Below, piece after piece: positions 18,041 to 25,367 of a DNA stretch of 64,000 bases. Numbering within the stretch: position 1 is the stretch's first letter; the number at the start of each line of letters is the position of its first letter. This DNA is from Streptomyces erythrochromogenes (GTDB lineage: Bacteria; Actinomycetota; Actinomycetes; Streptomycetales; Streptomycetaceae). A program made the translations under genes and the position numbers. Under the pieces are notes generated by a model, which worked only from the letters and a program-made list of their open reading frames with translations, did not search any database and had not been told where the DNA came from. The stretch lies in assembly GCF_036170895.1 (NCBI RefSeq), contig NZ_CP108036.1, positions 1,860,001 to 1,924,000 on the forward strand, written 5' to 3'.

Positions 18041-18400
18041 CTTGCCCTGGCCGGGCGGTGCGGGATCCGACTCCGGGGCCCTTGCCCTGGCCGGGCCGTA
18101 CGGGATCCGACTCCGGGGCCCTTGCCCTGGCCGGGCCGTACGGGATCCGACTCCGAGGCCCATGCCCTGGCCGGGCCGTACGGGATCCGACTCCGAGGCC
18201 CATGCCCTGGCCGGGCCGTACGGGATCCGACTCCGAGGCCCATGCCCTGGCCGGGCCGTACGGGATCCGACTCCGAGGCCCATGCCCTGGCCGGGCCGTA
18301 CGGGATCCGACTCCGAGGCCCATGCCCTGGCCGGGCCGTACGGGATCCGACTCCGAGGCCCATGCCCTGGCCGGGCCGTACGGGATCCGACTCCGGGGCC
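18041..18400 (+). repeat. Nine tandem 40-bp repeats
   Basis: Exactly nine 40-bp units run from 18041 to 18400. Each contains CGGGATCCGACTCC, spaced at 18061, 18101 and so on to 18381, plus CCTTGCCCTGGCC or CCATGCCCTGGCC. Units 4-8 are essentially identical; units 1-2 and 9 have CTCCGGGGCC instead of CTCCGAGGCC, and unit 1 has GCGGTG for GCCGTA. Each later unit contains the palindromes CCGTACGG and GGATCC joined through their GG. There are no unique spacers, so this is not CRISPR. Confidence 0.97.
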
Positions 18401-18519
18401 ACGGCCCCGGGCCCCTGCCCTTGCCGGGCCGGGATCCGGGCGCGGTGTGGCCGGGCCGTGGCATCGCGGTACGGGCGGAATCCATGCCCCGTGCGGGCGG
18501 GTCGCGGTGCCGCGGAGGG

Positions 18520-18805
18520 GTGTCTCCTCGGCTCGCGCGTGCGAGGGGTTCGTCCTGTGCGGGGTGGTTGCGCGCTCGTCCTGCGGGGACACCCCTCCCC
18601 GTCCCCGCTCCAGCAGTACGAGCCCGGTTCCGGGGCGCCATCCGTGCCGGCCCGGAGCGCGCAGTACGGGCGTGTCCCCCTGCACGGGCAGGAGTACCGG
18701 AGCGCTGGCGTGGGGTGGGGACACGGCGGAGTGTCCCCGCAGGACGAGCGCGCGACCCAGGCCGCCTCGCCGAGACACCCCGCACGCGCCGAGCCGAGGA
18801 GACAC
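18520..18805 (+). repeat. Long imperfect inverted repeat
   Basis: The arm 18520-18593 (opening GTGTCTCCTCGGCTCG and closing CGCGCTCGTCCTGCGGGGAC) pairs with the reverse complement of 18731-18805. About 75-base arms are separated by 137 bases. Outer and inner thirds match almost perfectly; the middle is diverged. No transposase or target duplication is visible. It could be a large transcript hairpin, a miniature inverted-repeat element or a protein-binding structure. Confidence 0.85.
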
Positions 18806-18814
18806 TCCGGCGGG

Positions 18815-18938
18815 GCACCGCCCCACCCCATCCATCCCGCCCCACGACAACCCGCAACCCCGGCAGGAGCCGAGCGGCACCGCCCCACCCCATCCATCCC
18901 GCCCCACGACAACCCGCAACCCCGGCAGGAGCCGAGCC
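18815..18938 (+). repeat. 62-bp direct tandem duplication
   Basis: Two nearly identical 62-bp units start at 18815 and 18877, each beginning GCACCGCCCCACCCCATCC and ending in GGCAGGAGCCGAGC. A partial third copy (AACCCGCAACCCC) appears near 18966. The duplication lies just downstream of the membrane-protein gene at 18988 (minus strand), so it is within or beyond that gene's 3' region. Confidence 0.9.
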
Positions 18939-18987
18939 GCCGAAGGACCAAAGCCGCCCCGCGAAAACCCGCAACCCCGCCGGGAGG

Positions 18988-19359
18988 CTATTGGCGGTCT
19001 TCCAGGCCGATGGCCTTCTGGAGGTCCTTGTGGGCCTGGCCCCAGTCGCCCTCCTGTTGTTCCAGCAGGGCGGCCGCGATGGCGTTGAGTTTGACCTGGA
19101 TGGCGTGTTCCGCCCGGCGTTCGGAGTTCTTCAGCAGGGCCAGGAGGAGCAGGGCCACCGCGCCCATCGCGTCGCCGACCAGGTGCTGCCAGCTCGTGTC
19201 CAGATGGAGCAGGTGGACCACGATGAAGGCCGCCACGAGCAGGACGCAGAACACGGAGAAGCCGGCGGAGCTGGTGAGGTTGGAGGCCAGTTCCGCGAGC
19301 TTCGCGAACCGCCCCAGCTCGTTCTCGTCGCCCTCCTTCGCGGGATGCTCAAAGGTCAT
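18988..19359 (-). CDS. Small membrane protein, low-affinity iron permease-like
   Basis: A 123-aa protein with two hydrophobic helices (GFSVFCVLLVAAFIVVHLL at about 33-51 and LVGDAMGAVALLLLALL at about 60-76), followed by an amphipathic helix with HAIQVKLNAIAAALLE and a soluble tail. This two-helix plus cytoplasmic-helix layout matches the low-affinity iron permease family (PF04120) by memory. Transport of iron is not proven for bacterial members. ATG at 19359 (MTFEHPAKEG) is preferred; an in-frame upstream extension is possible but reads like non-coding sequence. Confidence 0.7.
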   Translation of the reverse strand: MTFEHPAKEGDENELGRFAKLAELASNLTSSAGFSVFCVLLVAAFIVVHLLHLDTSWQHLVGDAMGAVALLLLALLKNSERRAEHAIQVKLNAIAAALLEQQEGDWGQAHKDLQKAIGLEDRQ

Positions 19360-19605
19360 GCCCCACGCCTGCCCGCTCCGGGCACCTCGAACCACCCGGT
19401 TCGGCCGCTTGTGCCCGAAGGTGTCACTACCGGGCCGAACGGCCCATACGCGCGCCGGATTGACAGGATGTCCCCGCGCGAAAGGCTCGATTTCGCTCAA
19501 TCGGTTACGGCCATCCAGCATCCGGTCCCATCGTCACCGCTCGGACGCATCGCGCCCCGCCCCCTCCTCCCGCCCCGACCAGGGGTGGCCAAAACTATTC
19601 AGGCC

Positions 19606-19631
19606 GCCCGGAATTGCAGACAATTTCCGGC
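19606..19631 (+). promoter_or_regulatory. Inverted repeat upstream of acyl-AMP ligase promoter
   Basis: GCCCGGAATTG (19606-19616) faces CAATTTCCGGC (19621-19631), a near-perfect inverted repeat with one unpaired A, ending 13 bases before the -35 hexamer at 19645. It is an AT-rich spot in a GC-rich genome and is placed like an operator. The binding protein is unknown. Confidence 0.4.
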
Positions 19632-19644
19632 CATTCAATGCGAG

Positions 19645-19674
19645 TTGACCGCGCAGCGAGGGTCGACCTAAGGT
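19645..19674 (+). promoter_or_regulatory. Housekeeping-type promoter before the broken acyl-AMP ligase
   Basis: TTGACC (19645-19650) and TAAGGT (19669-19674) are separated by 18 bases, a good match to a Streptomyces HrdB-type promoter. It would give a 5' leader of about 310 bases before the ligase start. The rest of 19360-19995 shows no gene. Confidence 0.5.
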
Positions 19675-19995
19675 TTGGACCAGTGCTCCTGATCGCCGAG
19701 GACACGGTATGGGGAATTGATTGATTCGCCCCCGCACGTCCGCGCTGTGCTGCGGATCGAAACTCACCGGAAGAAAAGGTCGATGTTTGCGGATCAGGAT
19801 GCGATGGACGCCGGTTGCATGACCTCGTGTCATCCGACCCGGAGGGCCCCGCGCTTCCTCGTCCCCAGATCGGCCCCGTGAGTCCCGGAGCTCCGGCACC
19901 CCGAAGAAGGGGTATCCCGCGCGTTGCTCCCGTCATCCCGCCCGTCGGCCCGCACCCCGTGCGAGCCGACGATCCGGCACCGAATGAGGCTGAGA

Positions 19996-21638
19996 ATGCC
20001 TGCCGAACCGATGCATCACGAGACGGTGGTCGACGCCGTCCGCGCGCACGCCGCGCGCATACCGGACCATCCGCTGTTCACCTTCCTCCCCGACGGCGAG
20101 GAGGCCGAGCCCCCGCTCACCTTCGCGATGCTCGACGCCAGGGCGCGGGCCGTCGCCGCGAGCCTGCACGCCGCGCAGGTGGAGCCCGGATCCCGCGCGC
20201 TCCTGCCGTTCCAGCCCGGCCAGGACTTCGTCGTCGCGCTATTCGGCTGCCTGTACGCGGGCGTCGTCGCCGTGCCCGCGTACCTGCCCCACCCCGCGCA
20301 GCGCGCCCGCGGGCTGCTGCGGCTGGCCGGCATCGCCGAGGACGCGCAGCCCGCGGCCGTACTGACCACCGCCGGGATCCGGGCGGCCGTCGAGACGGCG
20401 GCGCGCACGATCCCGGATGTCCAGGAGGCGCCCTGGCTGGCGGTCGACACGATCGCCGACGGGGCCGGAGCGGGCTGGTCCGCGCCGTCCCCGGAGCCGA
20501 AGTCCGTCGCCTTCCTCCAGTACACCTCCGGTTCGAGCGGCCGGCCGAAGGGTGTGATGGTCACCCACGGCAACCTCACCCACAACACCGACCTCATCCG
20601 CACCTCGCTCGGGATGGACGGGTCCACGGTCGTCGTGGGGTGGCTCCCCCCTATCACGACATGGGACTGATCTCGATGATCATCGTTCCGGCGATGACGG
20701 GAATCCATTCCGTTTCCATGCCGACCGTGGCGTTCCTGCAGAGCCCGGTGCGCTGGCTGCGAGCGATATCGACGTCCGCGGAACGCTTTCCGCGGCCCCC
20801 AATTTCGCATTCGACCTGTGCACTCGAAAAGCGACCGACGAGGAACGTGCGGGCCTGGACCTTTCGTCCTGGCTGGTCGCGACGAACGGCGCCGAACCCG
20901 TCCGTGCCGATTCCATGAAGCGGTTCTCGGAGGAATTCGCCTCCACCGGGTTCCGCCCGGAAACCATCGTTCCGGTGTACGGGCTCGCCGAAAGCACACT
21001 GCTCGTGAGCGGGGCGCCCCTCGAACGGCCCTGGGTCCGGGCCTTCGACGAGGACGAGCTCGAACGCGGCACCGCGGTGAGCGTGCCTGACGACAGCCCG
21101 GCCGCGCGCGTCCTCGTCAGCTGCGGCACCAGCCGGACCCTGGACGTGGCCGTCGTCGACCCTCGGACGCGTGCGCGGTGCCGTCCGGGGCAGGTCGGCG
21201 AGATCTGGGTCGCGGGCGACAGCGTCGCCGTCGGCTACTGGCAGCGCCCCGACCTCACCCGCGAGGCCTTCGAGGCGACGCCGGTCGACGGCGGGGACCA
21301 GGGCCCGTACATGCGCACCGGCGACCTCGGCTTCCGGACGGAGGACGGCCTCTTCGTCTGCGGCCGCATCAAGGACGTCGTCATCGTGGGCGGGCGCAAC
21401 CACTACCCGCACGACATCCAGCGCACCGCCGAGAGCGCGCACCCCGCGATCCGCCCGGGCTGCGTCGCCGCCTTCGGCGTGGACGCGGACGGCGTGGAGC
21501 AGGTGGTCGTCGCCGCCGAACTGCGCCGCGAGCCAGGAGCCGCACATGGCCTCGGGCGCGGTACTGGTGGGAGCCCCCTCCTGCCAGGACAGCGCCGCGC
21601 TCGTCGAGCGGGTACGGACCTTCGTGGACCGGGCCTGA
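19996..21638 (+). pseudogene. Fatty-acyl-AMP ligase (FAAL-type), frameshifted and truncated
   Basis: The product would activate a fatty acid as acyl-adenylate, usually for loading onto an acyl carrier protein. The first frame (MPAEPMHHETVVDAVRAHAA) holds the A3 motif YTSGSSGRPKGVMVTH, then stops near 20670. Homology continues at GWLPP/YHDMGLIS only if one C is added to the six-C run at 20646-20651, and again if one C is added to CC at 20776-20777. A third frame carries GYWQRPDLT, YMRTGDLGF and GRIKDVVIVGGRNHYP. Near 21540 the frame slips again and the C-terminal lysine domain is missing. Either a decayed gene or homopolymer sequencing errors plus a true truncation. No carrier protein or PKS/NRPS partner is nearby. 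Confidence 0.8.
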
Positions 21639-21654
21639 CCTGCTGCCCGGCCCG

Positions 21655-22671
21655 TCAGCCCAGACGGGCCGGGGAGGAGGCACCGGAGGTCAGCAGGCGG
21701 GGGGTCCCGGAGCCGTCGGCGGGCACGGTCCACAGGTCCGTGCGGTCGGCGGCGTCGTCGCCGGGCAGGCCGTAGGCCAGCGTGTCGTCGTCGAGCCAGG
21801 CGGCCTGGTCGTCCACGCTGCGCTTCTCGGCGAGCGGGTGGTCCCGCAACGTCCCCAGATCCATGACGTGTTCGCGCCACAGGGAGGCGCCGGCCCGCAC
21901 CCGCTTCTTGTAGGCGATGCGCGTCTCGTCCGGGGACAGGGACGGGCATTCGACGTTCTTGACGAGGGTGGTGACGGAGCGTCGGGAGACCGATCCCTTG
22001 ACCAGGTGCGTCTCGCCGGCCGTGGAGAGGGTGGCGTAGAAGGTGTCGTCGTCCTTGGCGAAGGTGACGCCCCAGAAGTTCACGTCCTGGGCCCGGTGGT
22101 CCCGCCCGTCCATCGTGATCGCGAACTCCTCCAGGTTGGGCTCGAGTTTCCAGGTCCTGGTGTCCAGGATCGCGGTGCGCGTGGAGAAGAACGCCGCGCC
22201 GTAGGACTCGCCGGAGACGAACACGGTCCAGGCGGCGAAGCGGCCGCTGGGCGAGACGCGGGCCCGGCTGGGCGTGCCCGCCAGGGGGAAGCTGCGCACC
22301 GGGCGCAGCTCGGCGTCGACGATGATCGCCTTGTTGTCCTGGGCGAGCGCGCCCGGGCTGGAGCGCAGGCAGACGCCGGTCCCCGCGGCGGCGTGGAAGC
22401 GCTGGCAGCTGAGGTCGGACACCGTGCGGGTGCCGTCGGGCGCATCGGCCGGGACGGAGGCGAGGGCCCCGCGGTGCGGGCCCTGTCCGCTGCCCAGGAA
22501 GGTCAGGGTGTCGCGTCCGGCCGTCAGCGTGACGGCCCCCGCGGTCGCCGCCGGGCCGCCGGTCCGGGGCCGGTCGGCGCGGGAGGCGGCGTGCAGCACC
22601 AGGGCGGCGCCGACGCCCCCGAGCAGCAGCACCGCGACCGCGAGGATGAGCAGGCGGCGGGAGCGTGTCAT
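21655..22671 (-). CDS. Membrane-anchored TolB-like beta-propeller protein
   Basis: A 338-aa protein with an N-terminal membrane anchor or uncleaved signal (RRLLILAVAVLLLGGVGAAL, about 5-25) and repeated propeller-like strands (RVSPSGRFAAWTVFV, CPSLSPDETRIAYKKRV, LWTVPADGSGTPRLLT) resembling TolB/PD40 repeats. It probably acts outside the membrane as a binding or sensing domain. GAGGAA precedes the ATG. It begins 8 bp after the MFS gene stop, so the two are likely co-expressed. Function unknown. Confidence 0.8.
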   Translation of the reverse strand: MTRSRRLLILAVAVLLLGGVGAALVLHAASRADRPRTGGPAATAGAVTLTAGRDTLTFLGSGQGPHRGALASVPADAPDGTRTVSDLSCQRFHAAAGTGVCLRSSPGALAQDNKAIIVDAELRPVRSFPLAGTPSRARVSPSGRFAAWTVFVSGESYGAAFFSTRTAILDTRTWKLEPNLEEFAITMDGRDHRAQDVNFWGVTFAKDDDTFYATLSTAGETHLVKGSVSRRSVTTLVKNVECPSLSPDETRIAYKKRVRAGASLWREHVMDLGTLRDHPLAEKRSVDDQAAWLDDDTLAYGLPGDDAADRTDLWTVPADGSGTPRLLTSGASSPARLG

Positions 22672-22679
22672 CGGGTTCC

Positions 22680-24011
22680 TCACGGGCGTCGGGCAGGGTC
22701 GGGCGGAGCAGGTGCGGCGGGCACGGGCGGCGAGGGTCGCAGTACGTGGCCGGCGACGGCCGCGCAGCAGAGCAGGCCGGCCGCGGCGGCGGCGAGTGCC
22801 GGGCCGGTGCCCCACAGGGTCCACGCCCCGCCGAAGGCGAGCGAGCAGGCGAAGCGGGCCAGTGCCTGGCCGGTGCCGACCAGGGCCAGGCCGGTGGCGC
22901 GCAGGGACTCCGGGACGGTGGCGGCGACGGCGGCGGGCAGCACCCCGTCGGTGGCGGCGTAGAACATGCCGTGCAGGGCGAGCACGAGGTAGGGCAGCGC
23001 GGGCCAGTCGGGGGCCCACAGCAGCAGCCCGTAGGCGGCGAGCAGGAGGGCGTGCCCGGTCAGGAAGACGGTGCGGCGCCCGATCCGGTCGGCGAGGGCG
23101 CCGGCCGGGACGGCCAGCAGCAGGAACACGGCGGCGGTCCCGAGCGGCAGGAGCGGGAACCACTGGTCGTCGATGCCGGTCCGGCGCTGGAGCAGCAGGT
23201 AGACGAACGCGTCGCTGACGGTGGTGAGGCCGAGGAGGACCGCACAGAGCGCCAGGGCGCGCAGCCGCGGCAGGCGCAGCAGGGCCGCCGCGTCGCGCAG
23301 GCGTACGGGGTTCGGGCGGGCCGGGGCCGGAAGGGCGGCGGGCGGGGCCGCGGCCTGCCGGGGCGGGGTGCCGCCCGCGCCGGAGGGGACGAACAGCAGG
23401 AGCACCACGACGCCGAGTACGGCGACGCAGGCGCTGACGCCGAAGACGGCGTCGTAGCCGTCGACGGCCACGCCGAGGATGAGGAAGGCGGCGAGGGGGC
23501 CGAGCAGCGCGCCCGTGGTGTCCATGGCCCGGTGGACGCCGAAGGCCCGGCCCTGTAACCCGTCCGGTGTGGACAGGGAGATGAGCGCGTCGCGCGGGGC
23601 CGTGCGCAGGCCCTTGCCGGTGCGTTCCAGCGCGAGGATCACGCTGATCGGGCCCAGGCTGTGGGCGAGCAGCAGCAGGGGTTTGCACAGGGCGGACAGG
23701 CCGTAGCCGAGGCCGGCGACCAGCTTGTGGTTGCGGACCCGGTCGGCGAGGTGGCCTCCGGTGAGCTGCACCAGGGCGCTGACGCCGTTGTAGACCCCGT
23801 CGAGGGCGCCGAATCCGAGCGGGCTCAGGCCCAGCCCGGCGATCAGGTACAGGGGCAGGACGGCGGTGACCATCTCGGAGGAGATGTCGGTGATCAGGCT
23901 GACCGTGCCCAGCGCGAGGACGGTCGAGGCGACCGCCGGCGCCCTGCCGGATCCCCGGTCCGTCGGCGCGGTCTTCGCGCCCGAGGGCGCGGAGCGGTCC
24001 GCGAGGTACAT
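22680..24011 (-). CDS. MFS transporter
   Basis: A 443-aa integral membrane protein with about 12 predicted helices and the MFS loop motif GGHLADRVRNHK after TM2. It keeps a hydrophilic N-terminus (MYLADRSAPSGAKTAPTDRG) and a central Pro/Ala-rich loop between the two halves. LERTGKGLRTAPRDALI is characteristic of an MFS subgroup often labelled as drug or unknown-substrate exporters. Codon 152 is TTA (complement of 23556-23558, in STPDGLQG), rare in this genome and suggesting bldA-dependent translation. Substrate cannot be predicted. Confidence 0.88.
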   Translation of the reverse strand: MYLADRSAPSGAKTAPTDRGSGRAPAVASTVLALGTVSLITDISSEMVTAVLPLYLIAGLGLSPLGFGALDGVYNGVSALVQLTGGHLADRVRNHKLVAGLGYGLSALCKPLLLLAHSLGPISVILALERTGKGLRTAPRDALISLSTPDGLQGRAFGVHRAMDTTGALLGPLAAFLILGVAVDGYDAVFGVSACVAVLGVVVLLLFVPSGAGGTPPRQAAAPPAALPAPARPNPVRLRDAAALLRLPRLRALALCAVLLGLTTVSDAFVYLLLQRRTGIDDQWFPLLPLGTAAVFLLLAVPAGALADRIGRRTVFLTGHALLLAAYGLLLWAPDWPALPYLVLALHGMFYAATDGVLPAAVAATVPESLRATGLALVGTGQALARFACSLAFGGAWTLWGTGPALAAAAAGLLCCAAVAGHVLRPSPPVPAAPAPPDPARRP

Positions 24012-24098
24012 GCTCTGGCGCTCCCCCGTGCAGACGGTCTGAGGTCGTTCGAACGTGCGAGTCGAACCCGAACCCTAGTGCGTGTACGGGCCAACTGT

Positions 24099-24130
24099 GG
24101 TGCGTACGCCACGATTCGGCCGTACGCACC
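24099..24130 (-). terminator. Inverted repeat between glycosyltransferase and MFS genes
   Basis: GGTGCGTACG (24099-24108) and CGTACGCACC (24121-24130) form a perfect 10-bp inverted repeat with a 12-base loop, starting 6 bases after the glycosyltransferase stop in the direction of transcription. It may terminate that transcript, or serve as an operator for the MFS gene 88 bp further on. No T-tract follows. Confidence 0.45.
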
Positions 24131-24136
24131 GGCGCG

Positions 24137-25012
24137 TCACTGCCGGCTGCTCTCGTCCCGCAGCCAGGTGGAGAAGTCCTGCTCGCGGATGGCCTTGCGG
24201 GCGCCCCGGCGGGCGGCGAGGGCGGCCGCCGCGAACACCACGACCGCGGGCAGCAGTTCCGGATCGGCGCGCAGCAGGGCGCGCAGGTCGGACGCTCCGG
24301 TGCGCGCCGAGGGCGCGGCCCCCGCGCAGGCCTCCCGCGCGGCCTGGAAGCGCTCGAACTCCGCGGAGGAGGTCGCCGCGCGGACCTTGCGCCGGATCAG
24401 GTCGGACCAGGTGCGCGGCGGACGCACGACGACCCGGGCCGCCTCCACCACGCGCCGCTCCCCCGGCCCGAAGGCGAGGGACGCGGCCAGGTCGTCGGCC
24501 ATCAGCGGGGGCAGTGCGGCGATCCGCTTGTGTCCCTCCTCGGTCACGGCGATGACGCCCCGGCCGAACAGGCCCTCGCGGACGGCCGGCAGCCGCTGCC
24601 AGACCCGGTAGTAGGCCCGGACCGGCCAGGCGCAGCCGGTCGGCGGGATGTCGCGGCCGGGGGCGGCGGCGAGCAGGTCCGGGTCCGCGGCGAGCGCGCC
24701 CGCCAGGGCCCGTACGTCGGCGGCCCCGACGACGACGTCGGCGTCCACGTACAGCCGGGGGAAGCCGCGCGCGTGCTCGTCGCCGACCCGAAGTGCCGTG
24801 TGCTTGGAGGGGGTCGGGATCTCCACGACGCGTACGCGGTCGCCGCGCGCGCCCGCCACCCGGGCGGTGTCGTCCGTACAGCCGTTGCACACCACGACGA
24901 TGTCGGGCCCGGACGACGGGGAGTCGGCCAGGAGCGCGTCGAGGAGCCGGCCGATGACCCGGCCCTCGTTGTGGGCCGGTATCACGATGCTGGTCACCCG
25001 GGCAGTATGCAC
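24137..25012 (-). CDS. Family 2 glycosyltransferase
   Basis: A 291-aa GT2-type enzyme: IVIPAHNEGRVIGRLLDAL at the N-terminus, the nucleotide-sugar DxD motif in LYVDADVVVG (about 90), and a C-terminal hydrophobic stretch (LLPAVVVFAAAALAA) that could contact the membrane. It presumably transfers a sugar during polysaccharide assembly. The GTG start at 25012 (MHTARVTS) or the internal GTG six codons later are both plausible. It is divergent from the nucleotide-sugar operon starting at 25368. Confidence 0.85.
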   Translation of the reverse strand: MHTARVTSIVIPAHNEGRVIGRLLDALLADSPSSGPDIVVVCNGCTDDTARVAGARGDRVRVVEIPTPSKHTALRVGDEHARGFPRLYVDADVVVGAADVRALAGALAADPDLLAAAPGRDIPPTGCAWPVRAYYRVWQRLPAVREGLFGRGVIAVTEEGHKRIAALPPLMADDLAASLAFGPGERRVVEAARVVVRPPRTWSDLIRRKVRAATSSAEFERFQAAREACAGAAPSARTGASDLRALLRADPELLPAVVVFAAAALAARRGARKAIREQDFSTWLRDESSRQ

Positions 25013-25367
25013 GCTCGAGCACCAGCTCCCGGCGATTCCGCCAACTCTGCCCGGGGGTACGCCCGGTGGACTAGATTGAGCGGCGCCGACCGGATTCGGC
25101 GCGCTTCGGCGCGGCCGACACCGTCCGGAACCGGCAAGGGTGGTACGGGTTCGGCTGCTTGTGGGGAACAGGCGGTCGGGCCGGGGGGCGGCGTACGCGA
25201 TTCACGCAGAACATCGGTTGTGGGGGGCCATCACCGTTGAGCAGGTCACGCACGGGACGCGCAGGCGTCCGGCGTGCCCCTCGGCGACGGCGTTCTCCTC
25301 CACCGCACGCGTCCCGGCCATGGGTTGTCGACACGCCAGTCGGCGTGCGCGGAACGAAGGGAACGCT
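25013..25367 (+). promoter_or_regulatory. Divergent intergenic region at the start of the polysaccharide locus
   Basis: This 355-bp gap separates a minus-strand glycosyltransferase from the plus-strand sugar operon. GTGGACTAGATTG at 25066-25078 contains TAGATT, a possible -10 hexamer, and nearly repeats a site at 48622-48634. No convincing -35 is seen, and there is no gene; the frame that stays open upstream of 25368 lacks a ribosome site. Confidence 0.35.

Larger units (their letters stand above)
17863..18987 (+). other. 1.1-kb gene-free repeat island upstream of hypX
   Basis: No convincing gene lies here. The long open frames on both strands arise from repeat translation: the 40-bp unit is not a multiple of three, so the same peptide series appears in every frame. 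The island holds nine tandem 40-bp units, a degenerate continuation to about 18480, a long inverted repeat and a 62-bp direct duplication, annotated separately. It occupies the region where hypX promoter elements must sit. Confidence 0.7.

Noticed and set aside
18041..18400. CRISPR array
   Set aside because: The units are contiguous with no unique spacers and no cas genes are in the window.
17863..18951. Repeat proteins (PGRAVRDPTP-type peptides) encoded by the 40-bp array
   Set aside because: The same peptide occurs in several frames because 40 is not divisible by three, and no start with a ribosome site feeds it.
16108..19671. A 1187-residue open frame on the plus strand through hypX and the repeat island
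   Set aside because: It is antisense to the well-supported hypX and continues through the 40-bp repeats, where all frames stay open by composition. No family motif or ribosome site is present.
19534..19899. A 121-aa minus-strand reading frame between the iron-permease-like gene and the ligase
   Set aside because: It runs against a good plus-strand promoter, has atypical codon composition and no ribosome site or motif.
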